Assembly: GCA_012932295.1 (NCBI GenBank)
Contig: JAAONU010000010.1
Span: 18,994,712 to 19,058,711, forward strand
Reading direction: 5' to 3'
DNA from: Cyclina sinensis
Taxonomy: Eukaryota; Mollusca; Bivalvia; Venerida; Veneridae
Length of the DNA: 64,000 nucleotides
The position numbers and the translations under genes were made by a program. The first letter of the stretch is position 1; each line of letters begins with the position of its first letter. Positions 10,362 through 23,600 of this stretch are shown one piece after another. The notes beneath the pieces are model-generated. The model ran no database searches. It saw nothing but the letters and a program-made list of their open reading frames with translations, and was not told the DNA's origin.

Positions 10362-12290
10362 TGAAAGAAATGGTACAGTTACTTGAGAATAAACCAAAAA
10401 AAATTATTTGGTATATTATCGCGATTGTCTTTCAAAATATCAAATCTAAGTCAAAGCGAGAAGTAACGTAAAAATACAAACAATCGTAACAATTAATTAC
10501 CAGGCTAGAACAGTTGTCTTTTTCAAAACAAATGTTTATTGTTGAAAACAAACGTTCCAAGCTATACAGCTGACCATAGTGTACGAGAATGGAAGTCATG
10601 GTGTTAATATACCTTTCCACTCTGGCTCAGCAGTTGTCAAATGAGACAATTGTTGTTGAGTCATTGTGGAATACTCTAAATCCTAAAAATTGTAAGATTA
10701 GGACAGATGAACAACACAAACTGAGATAAAATTTCATGAAATTCCATCAATCGGTTATGTAGCCACGATATCAGACAGACAATCAGAAGGACAGACCGGC
10801 AGACAGACTGCACAAAATCGATATTCTTCTTATGAAAACTCCTGGGTAGTTTTACTGTTTCTGTCATTAACAATTAGGAGAAGAAGGCACTGCATTTTCC
10901 CAATATAAGGCGAACTGCCTTACCTTATTAATTGTATGAAGACTTAATTTATGGGCCTCAATTCTGGTCTGATCGGAACTAATACTGTACGTGTACCTCC
11001 TTGGTCAGCTCAATAACTCGTGTTTTTTCTAATCACTCTTAAAATATGTTATGCGGTGAACTTTTTATTTTTTTTATTTTAAGGGAAATATTGGTTATTT
11101 TTCAAATATGGTAGAACTGCAATAATTTAAAAGAAAAATTTAATTTCACGTGTAAATCTTGTTTGTATAATCTGTATTTTGATCACTAGGTAACAAATGT
11201 TTTTTCTGTAAAATAAAATTTTAGGAACAAAGAAATGTGCTAAAAGCCATAAACGTATAATCCTCTTTTAATCAGTTTAAGCTGTCAGATTATTTACCTT
11301 ACGGTAGGAAACAACAATTGATGTTATTTATAATATTTGTCACCTTTGGGCTGTTTTGAAAAAAATATAACTATTACTTCTGTCATGATTTTTTTCTGTT
11401 GCAAAAGATTTTTGATTGGATAATTTTGTTATCATGTGAATTTATCCAGACTTTAATTGGTTACAAATAAATAGCTTGTAAAGGATTTGATATAAAAAGG
11501 TAACTTTTAAAGAGGAAAAAAAAGGAGTTTGGATGTCCACCTGAACGGAACTGGTTTTTCATACTTAAAAGTTTCTGAAAGATAACTCTGTTTGGTTTAC
11601 CAACAGTGTATTGTTTATATTGTTGTTATATTGTGGATTATTGTTCTTTGGTTTTCCGAAGACTGAAATAGAAAATAGCAAAACAGAAACGGACTTGTTT
11701 TGACTGATACTGTATTACAAAGACTGGGCTGTAAACATAAAGTAACAAAATCATAATAGTTATCGGACTTAGTTGCAATTAAAACAAATCATAGCAACAG
11801 TAAGCGGCATCACACATATAATAACTCCAGGGACATTATTCAAATAGTCTTTTATAAAGGATCACCTGTCAAAGTCACATGCCAAATATCTAATGACTCC
11901 CCTTGTGGGTTTGGAGAAACATGTGTTTTCCCGTTTTTCTCTCAAAGACATTTTGTATAACTTTCGACCCCAAGGGCGAGGCCATGTCTGATCCAAGAGA
12001 CATTTTTTCTAAATTTTTTTGTACAGCACAACAAGCGGATTCCACATAACAAATATAATTGAATTGCTGAAGGCGTAATCATATGGTCTTAGATATTAAA
12101 CTTTTTTAAATTTCAAACTGATTGCCATAGCAACCAGATTCATACATAGAATAGGATTGCTTGGACAATTGGATTGGCATACATGCAAAGAACTCTCATG
12201 TCAAGTTATTTATGCTCTATAAATAGAAAAAATATATATATTTTTTCAACTTTTCCCAAAATTAGTATATTTGCCTATATTACTACAACT
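9381..12290. other. Intergenic stretch between convergent genes A and B
   Basis: I see no gene here. It contains an AATAAA at 9575 that could serve gene A, a long TA microsatellite (10285-10355), and a fragment at about 11820-12010 resembling the dispersed family of 50.6-51.6 kb (CCAGGGACATTATTCAAA). The remainder is AT-rich and unremarkable. Confidence 0.5.
10285..10355. repeat. (TA)n microsatellite
   Basis: About 35 uninterrupted TA dinucleotides. Confidence 0.98.
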
Positions 12291-12708
12291 ATCAGTGTGG
12301 CCGTTCCACGTGGTAAATGATGAATTTTTTGGTCTCAATTCGGAGGAGAAAAGTGCTGTATTTTAATCCTTGGTCATTTTAATGGTATACAGCGCATGCG
12401 AAGCAGAAAATTATGCCCTATACACTGACCCTGGTGATTATTTTGTCAGATGTACAGAAGTATCTAGATTTCGGGAAAACTGATGCACTTTTTGCGAAAG
12501 CAAACATATTAAGAAAAACTGTACATCTGACAAAAGAATCATTAGGACCTATTTGTAGGAAACCATTTTCCGCTTGGCATGTACTATTTCCCCTTTAAAT
12601 TGATGATAAAATAAAGAACAGCCGTTTTCTCGTTCGAATCGAGACAAAAAGAAGAAGTTTGCAACAGCCTAAATGACATCATATACCACGTGGCATGGCC
12701 ACACTGAT
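12291..12708. mobile_element. MITE-like element with ~27-bp terminal inverted repeats
   Basis: The left end CAGTGTGGCCGTTCCACGTG (12293) and the right end, the reverse complement of CACGTGGCATGGCCACACTG, form imperfect terminal inverted repeats about 415 bp apart. There is no transposase ORF. The interior phrase CGGGAAAACTGATGCAC recurs near 48567, suggesting a repeated family. Confidence 0.75.
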
Positions 12709-14068
12709 TATGGTTTAGGGCCACGATTCTGGTGTTACTGATCTTTGTGCCTGCACACCCTATAGTGGTGCTCCATATTTGTGATGAGTGACATTATTAA
12801 GTTTCCTCTATATTAGTCAATATTGTTTTAGCAAAACAGCATATTAATCAAAACGACCATAAATCTAACGTAACAAACACAAACATTTGACCTACACCGT
12901 CCTATATTGATGACGTATATTTGTTTTCAGAGTCATTAGATTCGTCCATTGGTTGCTTAGGTATGGTTCCGTAAAGGCATACTGCGTGCAGTTGTAAATC
13001 TTAAGGCTTTAACTCAGCTAAAAGTTTTGTAGATTATGATGGAAATTGACTCGCATCGATTCTCTATTATTATCTTTCCCCATTAAGAAACAACTAAATC
13101 CATGCAAAATCCATGCAAATTCTTAGGAGTTATGGCTCCTGGTAGACACAAACGATGGATATACGGCCTGCTTAGAGTGCACCATAGGCTGATATATCTC
13201 TATTTTCAATCAATCAATCAAAGGGTCATAACTTGATTTTTGAACAAAACTATCAGGTGAACTTCATAAATTCCAGAGAGAGATCTATAAAAGTAACAAG
13301 TAACTGTCTTAGCATTGAAATACATTACTTTATTATGGCATAGGACAATATTTTTTCACAAATAGTCTGAGCTGAACATGACATGCCTGACAGATCATTC
13401 AAGTGTATAAGCGCATTTTGCTGATACACATTTGTTTAAAAAATACAAACATTTCCAAGATGTAGCTCTAGAAAGACATATATTAAAAATAGTGAAATGT
13501 TGGTATAACTGTGGTGTTCCTAAGATTATGCGAGTTATACATGCAGACCTCCACTTCCGTATCGTAGAAGACATGTTCAAGAAATGTTTATTAAAATATT
13601 CCCAACAATTTTGGCCCCGAACAGACAGTATTTCTAAAGCAAACAAAGGGTTAATACTCTGATATTCCAAAGTCTAGATGAGCGATACTTCTTCTAAAGA
13701 CTTATGGCAGAATACATCTAAAATACATTTTATTAAAAAAAACTCCAAACCGTTTCTGAATTGTGACTCCAGACGGACAAGAAGTGAAGGACGGATGAAC
13801 GTACGTATGGACGGAAGGAGACAGACGGAAAACGTCTTAAATATATCCCTTGCCTTTCAACAGTATACAAAACTTTCTAAAAATATAAACACTTTGGCTC
13901 ATTTTAGGCTTAAAGCAGTGGAACAAATTCAAAATGTATTAGGTTTAGAAAAAAAATAGACTATGCAAAATTTGTGAAAGGTTTCCGATGTCGAAATTCA
14001 TATGATGGTGATATATGTATAATGGCACAAATAGAATTCATTTCCGCCGGCAATACACCTTTCTTGAT

Positions 14069-14076
14069 ATAATAAC

Positions 14077-14118
<42 letters not shown>

Positions 14119-14130
14119 TATAATAATAAA
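14069..14130. repeat. (TAA)n microsatellite
   Basis: A nearly perfect run of AAT/TAA triplets. Confidence 0.95.
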
Positions 14131-15247
14131 ACTTTGAGTTTAAACAACGGAGAAAAGGGCATCTCTATTTCAGGTAAATAATAAGTACTTTAGTAATTTA
14201 GTAACTTTTTTTGAAACATGCAACTGACAACACAAAAGTTACAATAACCCTGTATGATGATATAACTATTAGGATAGTTTTGTATACTAGAATAAATTGG
14301 TAGTATGCGAACAATCTGGCGAGGAACCGAGAAAGAAACATTTTAGTGAACAAAACACACTAAGCAACCTTACGACTGTACAATTTGGTTCTTTCTAAAA
14401 CAATATATATTCAGAAGTTCAAATTAATATCTCTCCTAATAAAACAAAAATGTTACCAAAGTGTCAACTGAAGACATTTGTTGAGACATGATAATGAAAA
14501 CTTCAAGATAAGAACCCCGTTAACACTTTGCAGATGGCATTTGCAATTGAATCAAAAACAAACAAAAATACACTGTCTACAGTCAAATGGAAAGTGTTCT
14601 TGAAGTGAAACAGGGGCATCGCAAAAGCGATGCAATATACGCCTTTCAGCTTAGACAGCAAACTGATGATGCCAGGCAATTCACATGGCACTGCAAAAAT
14701 ATTCACAAGTCGTCATTTCAGCAAAAATATGTTTACAGCTCTGTGTTGGAAACAAACTGAAAGACTCTTATTATATCAATATACCATAATATATCAATAT
14801 ACCAGAAAGGTATAAGAGGGGATATAATTCACAAATAGGGCAAGCAAGATAGAGATTTGTTTCTTGCACATTGCACAAAAAATCATCCTCAAACTACTGG
14901 AAAAGGTAGAGTAACGCTTTTTGGGCTCTATCTAAAACTATCTAAGTTTCACATCAATTCACTTCACAGTTATAAAAGTAAGCTCCGGACAAGATAAAGA
15001 TAAAAGGGGTCATAATTAATACCAATACAATTGTCTTCAGTCCAATAACAAGGCTAATAGGAATTCACCTAATTAATGACAATATTATTAATTTACTCAA
15101 TTAAAGTATGCAGCATCTTTCAATTTTAATAGTGCAAGTATCATAAGTATTGTTTTGTTATAAATAGAAATATACGCAGCATCTTTCAGTTTTAATATTA
15201 CAAGTATTAGTAATATTTTTGTCGACAAAAATAGTAACGACATTTTT

Positions 15248-15250
15248 TTA

Positions 15251-15289
<39 letters not shown>
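15248..15289. repeat. (TTA)n microsatellite
   Basis: A run of ATT/TTA triplets after a T-rich tract. Confidence 0.95.
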
Positions 15290-17114
15290 GATTTTAACTG
15301 TGTATAGTAAAATACAACCACAAAACAGTTCATACACTACTTGCTTAGCAAATTTTACCAGTTCACATTACTTAAATAATGATAACAGAATTATTTATAT
15401 ACACAACATGACAACAGTCAACAATGATCTCATCTTGTCATCGTTGTTTACGTTAAAACTTTGACGTCTGATTCACTCAATTTCCGGCACATAAAATCTT
15501 CTAATGGTAAAGGTCGCAAAAGGTATAACGCACTGTTAACCTGGTAGTGTTACATGGAAAAAGTTTTTATGGATACCAATTGCAAAAAAAAGCTTAGCTT
15601 TTTCAAAATGCCGTCAAACAACTAATCATGAATTCTGATTGGCTAAATCTCGTATTGACCGCGTTTTTCGATACTTGCCGTATTTCAACACCACCACCCC
15701 CCCCCACACACACACACTCTCCTACCCCGCTCCCTCCAATATTTGCAGAGTTTTGAAATAAACTGTCGAGGCTTACAATGTATCAAGCTAAGGAATTTAT
15801 CAGATTCTCGCTTAATATTATAAGCTGATTAATAAAACTGTACATAAATCGTATACACTCCACAAATCTTGCTGTAAATACAATCTATACGCCTTCTAAA
15901 TGTGACCGAACATTTTTATTAGATCTAAGCTTGCCTCCTTGCCCGCGTCTCTGTTCAGTTATTTATTTACCCACTCACACATCACTTACTCATTTATAAG
16001 AAACCTTGAGCTGTAACTCTTTCTCATGTGACCTCAAGCTCTTCTGTTATTGTTTTGATCTAAATTTTAAATAGGCGATTTAAAGCATTTCTGTACGCAG
16101 ACAGTGTAATTTCGCCGTATGTCTTCGCCTCGTATTGATAAAAAGTCATATATAAATTAGTATTTTTCTACTTAAACATAAAACTACGAATGTTGTTCCA
16201 CATCTATACGCCTACGACCTAGGGTAATACATTCTGAAAGGTATTCATTGAAGTTGACAATTAAATAGACTCACAACTGATATCATTTAAAATAGTGTAG
16301 TATGGTTTTCACATAATTTTGAGGTAATCAATTACCGGTATTTAGATGTTTATAGATATATAAGTCATATAAATAACAGATACACACAAAACTGCTAAGT
16401 GAATATTTTATTTCAAAGAAATGTTTGCTTTTTAACAATTGCAAAAATTTCTAGCTTCGTAGTTCTACACCGTCCTTGTCAATATTTAGTCTTGGCAGTA
16501 CAGGTTTTCATGATATTCTTAGCATTGCCTGAAAATTAAAAAGAAAATTGTTTTCTTGCAATGAAAATTAAAAATAAAATTGTTTTCTTAGCATTGCCTG
16601 AAAATTAAAAAGAAAATTGTTTTCTTGCATACATGGTGAAATCGACACTGAAAATGTCATCTTGCTTTAATTTTCACCTCTTTTAAAGCTCTGATTTCCA
16701 AATAAACCGGAATGTAAGACTCATTTAAAAATGCAATATGCATAGTGTAATCGACATTTTTTCCGCTATTCTTTTAGCCAAGATACAGTAAAATAAACAA
16801 CGTTTTGTGACTGTACATTGTCTCCTTCTTTTCCCAGTAATGAATTTACTGAACACTCTTCAGGTTAATAATCAATTTAGATCTGTCTGAGTCTCGTGAG
16901 GAACTGGGTGCAGTTAGCATATTTTGAATTAATTGTTTGTAAAGTCCATCCAGTTAAACTGTTGATGTATTTTGATTGTAAATATGTAGTGTATCTAGTT
17001 TTTGTTTTTTTTTTTTTTTTAATTTGAATATGCCCGACGCATAGCTTTAAGATATCTTCAAACTTTCATATTTTAGTTCATTTCATCTTTTGTTAGTTAA
17101 AGTGACCATTATCT

Positions 17115-17497
17115 TTAAAGAGGCTGTACTCCAGATTTGACATAAAAAAGTCCATAAATTATATATTTAGATGCCGTGAGATTATAACAACATAATATTT
17201 TACTTCAAAACTGATTATAAAATTCATAATAGAATAAAAAATATAATTTCGCTCCAGCCTGATTTGAACTATGGACCCTCATGTTAACAAAATATTTCCA
17301 ACGCTTTTACTGTCACCACCATCGCCGTCGAATTACGGTATAGCACTTTGAAAGGGAAAAAAATAAATTAATAATGTAATTATTTGACTTATTTTTTGTC
17401 AGTAAGTTATTTTTTAAGCATTAGTCATAAATATTACAAGAAATTTATAATACAAGAAAACTTTCTTTTATTGTCATCTGGAGCACAGCCCCTTTAA
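17115..17497. mobile_element. MITE-like element at the 3' end of gene B
   Basis: The left end TTTAAAGAGGCTGTACTCCA and the right end (reverse complement of GGAGCACAGCCCCTTTAAG) are imperfect terminal inverted repeats about 380 bp apart. No transposase ORF lies inside. Any read-through of gene B's last exon runs into its right end. Confidence 0.65.
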
Positions 17498-17583
17498 GAA
17501 TAGAACGGTATGTTTTTTTATGTTTTTTAAAATAAGTAAAGGCTGCTGGTATGTATAGAATAGAGTAAAATAGAATTACTAAC

Positions 17584-17689
17584 ATCTCGCATATGTAGGT
17601 GAACAAATAATCACAACTATTTCTACTCCAACCCATCATACTTTCGTAAGCTGCACATTCCATTGTACCATAGTTCCAGCCAATAAAAT
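17584..17689 (-). CDS. Gene B CTLD exon 4
   Basis: A 106-bp exon (acceptor TTGTTTAG, then GTTAGT after the last codon). It encodes F-I-G-W-N-Y-G-T-M-E-C-A ending G-W-S-R-N-S-C-D-Y-L-F-T-Y-I-C-E. Read-through gives LVILFYSILY... followed by KKHKK and a stop at about 17445. That would look like a membrane anchor, but its distal part lies in a MITE. Confidence 0.85.
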
Positions 17690-20600
17690 CTAAACAATTG
17701 AAAATGCGTTATGTTTCTCTATAGCTTACAGTCACACAGGATTATGTTTGTAGGTATCGACAAATATCAATAACATTTGTAAACCAGTCACTGTTCTTGT
17801 TTATACATTGATTTTTTTTTTTAAATTACATAACATAACATAATCTTATTTTGGCATAAAATAGCATGAGCAAACATATAGCCATTATACATTCATTTAC
17901 TTATGAAAAGGGATAAACGTGTTACAAAAAAGTGTACAATGTTTAAACAATTTACAGAAGAATGGTACAAAATAACATTTTGATAAAGTAACCTCTAAAG
18001 ATACATATTTTTTATATTGTTTTCTTAAGTTATAATTATTTGGACATATAAGGACGAAATGAAGCTCGTTTTCTATTAAATTCAAGGTACATTTTTGAAA
18101 TTTTCTTTCTTCCCTATGCGTTCCTTGACGTCTACCTATTTCGATGGCGAGGTTATGTGCAGAGAGTCTAAATTTTGTTAACCAATTCTGAGTTGATTCG
18201 TATTTATAACACTCAGATAAAATGCTTGATTAAAATCCTGTTTGAAAACACAGAAGGAAGATAATCTCCTTGAATTATTGATGTTTCTGTACCAATCTTG
18301 TTTATAGATATCAAAAATTCTGTTTCTTATAGAAATATAGAAATGAAATTATTTTTATTTGCATTATGGGCTTACAATAGATTAGGCATTCCTATCTCCT
18401 GAAGAATAGCTTTGATATTGTAGGCCCAATTTGTTTCCTTCTATATGAATTTTTTGTTAGTAGCATAAATTTTTAGGATGTTGTTCATTTTCTCAAGTAG
18501 CAATTTTCATCGAGATTAATAATTTTTATATTATATATTATAATATAAAATAATATTACAAATTATATATTATATTATATTTTATAATATTTAACAAGTA
18601 TATTTTTTCTCTGAATTCTCATTAGGTGTCAACCAAGCTCTCCGTATAAAAGGTCTAAATTTGTAACATGTATGTAGTCTCGCTAATATTCCTATTATGT
18701 ATATAGTACATTGTTGTAATATTATCAGTTGGGGACTTTGTTGCTTTGACTTTCACTGAAGTTAAGCATTCCGCTATTGTTAGACAGTATGCATAACTTA
18801 ATATTTTTCACACTCATCCACTGCTGCATTGAACATCAATGTTTTAAAGGCACTGTAAAGAACGAATGAGCCTCCTGAGTTCAGAATATTCAACATTTAA
18901 AGAATCTTCCTTGCTTAGTTTGATAATATCTTACCATTGTAAGCAATTTCGTCTAAGCTTTCATGCCAGATATCTGTGTTTGAAGCTGCGTCATATATCG
19001 CACCAACCCAGTATAGCCTGTCTGCAAGTTCATGCGAAAAAGATAATAACAGGTTTTTCTTCCATTGGACACGATATATTTTTTATCTATTATGCTTGAC
19101 CAGCAAGAAAGGATATTCGTAATTATGAAAAGAATTGTACACTGCATCATTTGATTTTTGATGGATAGAGCGAAAAAATGACTGAACTTATATCCTATTT
19201 AAACATTTAGCCAATCGCAAATATATATAAATTCATTAACAAATGAGTTAAACAATATGTAAATGTCGAAATGTAAATGCATGTTTCAAATAAAAAAATA
19301 AATGTTTTATATAAAGATATCCAACACAAATATCATATAAAATATAAAATACCCCAAAACACTGAAACACAGCCAAATTGATGATATAAATAACTCAATT
19401 TCCATCACTTTTCTATACTTCATATGGTTCCTTTTCATTTTACATGTACTCTATAACTGCCAGTTTAGTTTGACATTCTTGGTATTCCTGTCTTTTCCCT
19501 ATTTCATTCTTAATTTGATTCATATTAAGCTAAAATAGTAGAAGGCATAGTTTCATACTCACAGCCGCCGTAATCTGGGTATTGTAAGATTTGATATTTG
19601 ATGAAAGTGTTTTCATTTTCGGTCTCCGCCTGAAGTAGATTTATGCCACTTCCCATCGCCTGACAACTTGACTAAAAAAAGATGCTAGTAAGCACTGTTA
19701 TAATTTTTTAATTTCTATTATCTATTTTTGTGTATTTTTTCTACGTAACTTCGTTCTTCAGCATTGATATATTTGCGTTTGAGTTTCTCCCAAAAGTGAT
19801 AAATACTATTTGAGACATATAGATCTCAGTCATAAATTTGTCATGTACGACATTTATTAACTAAGGAATAGACTCAATATATTTGTTGTTTTATGTGGGT
19901 ATACAATGCATGTCTTTGCGAAGTAAAACATATTAATATATTTCACTCGAAGATAAGCTAAATTCCATATGAATAGAATACAAACAAATTGTTTTCTTAT
20001 ATCAATGTTACTGAAAACCAAAAACAATAGAAATAAAACATTTTCTTACATTAAGTTAGCTCAGAAAATAAAATGCACGTACTATACCTATGAGAGGAGT
20101 GCGAAGGTAGGTGATTTATTATAAAGGCCTACGATTGCAGGTAGCTGCCGAAAAGCAATCGTCTTTGTTAAGCAAAGATGCAGTATTTTTAACAGGCTGA
20201 TAACTTAGAAACAAATGAAAAGCAGTATTTTCCTCGTAAATTTCAAACGAAATTTCCAAGACATATAATTTACATATAGTTACACTGTGATTAATGGTGT
20301 AATCATTATGTGATGTGTATAGAATATATATTTGTCACAATACAAGTGATATTATATATCTCACGGACAACAAAAGGGCCAATAGGGCCATTATGGTTCT
20401 TTATCGCTAACCTGGGTTTAACTGCAAATACTTTTATTCACACACCAAACATCTAAACTTGAAGCTTTGTGGTTTCTGATTAGAAGGTTTTTAATGCTTT
20501 TTTCTTTGTAAGTCTATATAAAACCAAGTGAACCATGGGGTGGGGTCAGTTTTAATTTTTAGCCCCAGTGACTTTGACCATTATGACCTATAAAACAACC

Positions 20601-23600
20601 CAGGGCAGATGTTCATTGAACATACATACCACGTATCTAAAATATCGGTCAATCTTTGCAGTCTCAGGCCACTGCTTTGTAAGATTTTCAAAGCTGTGAA
20701 GTCATTATCATGCAGATATTGCAAAATATGCCTCTTTTGATCTCTCGATCCCGTGATGAGATCAGGTTGGTTCAGGAAAAGAAAGGAGATCTCCTGTTCA
20801 TATGTTTTTAATGGAAGTTTGGTTGAAACCGAATATATGACATAAAATAGGATTTTTTACTTCTTTTATCTTAACTCAAGTAACTTTAAACCACGTCCAG
20901 TGGCAGAGGTCCATGCAAAGAACCTACATACGAAATATCTTAAATATCGGTCAATAAATGAAGATTTCACGGGGAAATACACAAAACTCAGTGAGATATC
21001 ATTCTAAACAATTAAGGACGACGGACGATTGGTCAATCACCGATCCTTAAGGTTCTCTTCAGCACTGCGTGCTCAGACATTGAAAAAACCGATATTTTAT
21101 TGGCAAGTACAGAACATGCGTATCTCCCTTTACCTATTGGAACTAATATCAAACTTACTTTTGCCTGACTGAAGGTCGTAGGAAGGTAGTACACAAATAA
21201 ATAACAAGATGTCTCAAAATTTATCCATCCAGCTGGACAGTAGCAAGTCGCTAAAAAAGGAGTATTTATATCCATTGAATTAGGACTAGTGCAAATTTAT
21301 CTATAATGATTATTAAAATAAAAAAAAATGAAAAAGATAAAGCCCAAGAAAAATGTAAGAACATTGATTACAATAATCTAGAAAAATGTACACTCTTGGC
21401 AGATATTATCTTTCAAAGTCAGTTTCATTTGTTCCCCTTATTCAGTGTCTTATGGGCAATTCAAAAACTTCAAGCCGCCCTACGGGGCATACAATACACT
21501 GTCTTTCAAAATTGTGCTTATTTTTGTTTTACTTTAACTATGTATTGTGAAATTCTTGGTTGTTTATACGATAAAGGTAGTGAATATACTAGTATTACTT
21601 GAACATATTCATGCGTAATATTACATCAAACGTAGTAATTTTTATTCATTTCTGCTTAAAAATATTAATATCATTATCTGGATGCGTTTTTTTCACCTCT
21701 AAAATATACAATTTTGTATATTTTATAATAGGGATTTTGTGCGATCCTTTCTTCTTGAAGGCATGTTTAACATTAATGGACTCTGTAAAATACGTGAAAC
21801 GTTTAGGGCAGGCATATTCTAATATTAGATGTGCCAGATGCAAAAAGTTTAACTTACTATCTACTATGCATTCTGTATGTCCACTCCAGCTACCGTTTGC
21901 TAAACATACTCTGGTGCTGTCTCCAGAAATAAGGAATCCTGAATTGCAAGTTGCCGTCAAAACAGATCCATAAACTGTACTATTATAACTATAAGTTCCA
22001 TTTCCAAGTGTAATGGGCCCGCAATCTGAAGAACAAGATTTCATCTTTGTGCACCTTATGTTTATTTTTTACAAATATTATTAACACTATGTCTATTTGG
22101 TCATGTCTTGCCTATGTCGGACGTCATATTGGGGAGCAATACGCTCTTAAATGCAATCATTTTAAAAGCCTCTTGTCTACACTGCTAGGCCCAGAGGCCT
22201 GAAATATGTTCAAACTATGCCTCTGAACTTGTAATTGGCTCCATTCGGGTGTGGGAGTGTAACGTTTTGCACAGAACAGAATATATTCTAAATCATAGGA
22301 ATTTTCACAAACGTTTTTAAAGTCCGAAACCACTTAAAACAGAGTTGTGATAACTCTTAAGAAACATTGCCTACTGCAACTTAACCAAAATATATAGGAA
22401 CCTCTTTGAATATATTTTGTCTGAAACATGAAGTCTCATAGTTCTGAATTTAGCACGAAACATTGCCCTTTCAATGTGTACCAAATTTTTATCAAACTTT
22501 GGAACTGGCCTTATATTAGGCTCAATCCAGGGAGTCAAATATGTTTATACTGGATGACATGGACCAACCCTTTCCAAAAGATCCAGAAAAAAACACATAA
22601 TGGTCATCTTGTGTATACAATTAACTCTGTTACACATAGCTTAATTGGTTCTGGTTGATAAGGACAATGCTACAAATTTGCTACCGTAACGTATGTGTAA
22701 ACATAATTACATACGTGTTTATTAAACAAAATTCTTGCACTAAGTTTGAAAGAGTACCAATAATAATGAAACAATCTATTTTATAGAGCCTAACTGAACA
22801 AAAATCTTACCCACAATGCTACAAGTTATAGTTCCGCTCCAGGAACCATTACCAAGGCATTCTATAGTGGCATCTCCAGTTAGAACATACCCGGTTTCGC
22901 ACGATCCCGCAACAACTGTTCCGTAAACTGTACAGGTGGTATTGTATTGTACATCTGGTGCAGACAACTCTTCACATTCTGTTCGGATCAAAATAAATGA
23001 TTATGTGTTTACCAGAATAAAATATTCTGGAGAAAACATTCAAATATAAAATGTTTCCATTAACATCAGTCAGATTGCGCTTCGTTATACATTTTGTACT
23101 GAACACTACGCTAGTCACCTTGTCATATTCTTGAATCAATCATGTAATTTGGAGCATGTATAACATCAGTACATACTGCGCTTAGCATCCACTATCATTT
23201 TCTTGTTAGAATTTTAACTAAGGACGTGCTGAATTCACACAAAAGGAACTTTACATACGGCCATACAAATACATTTTCTTTATTCTGGCTAACAAAATGT
23301 GAACGTCACCAGAACGCTTGACATTCAATGATATCTATAAAATAGCTCAGGGTATTTAAATACACGCGCGTGTCTTGAATATAAAAGTGCAAATGATTTT
23401 GAAAAAAAATTTTTTTTGCCTTTGCATTTAGTAATTTGTCGTTATTGCTGGCACATTTCTAAATGCGTATTGTCTGTTTTAACTGTTTTAACCGTCAAAA
23501 GAGTGTACCTATAATTTTGCAGTTAGCATTTCCAATCCAGTGTTTATTGTTATCACAAATAAATACAGGTTTTCCCTCTAATTTATAACCAGGGTCACAC

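Larger units (their letters stand above)
12709..17114. other. Intergenic stretch near the centre of the inverted duplication
   Basis: No gene is supported. It holds ATCA repeats (13206), a TAA microsatellite (14069-14130), a TTA microsatellite (15248-15289), a C-rich/CA run (about 15693-15717) and a duplicated phrase around 16528-16630 (GCCTGAAAATTAAAAAGAAA twice). The ORFs here are short and show no family resemblance. Confidence 0.5.

Noticed and set aside
10214..10471. ORF with an alternating Tyr-Ile run
   Set aside because: Translation of a TA microsatellite.
21306..21973. ORFs of 98 and 124 codons on the + strand
   Set aside because: They run antisense through gene B intron and exon B6 and show no family pattern.
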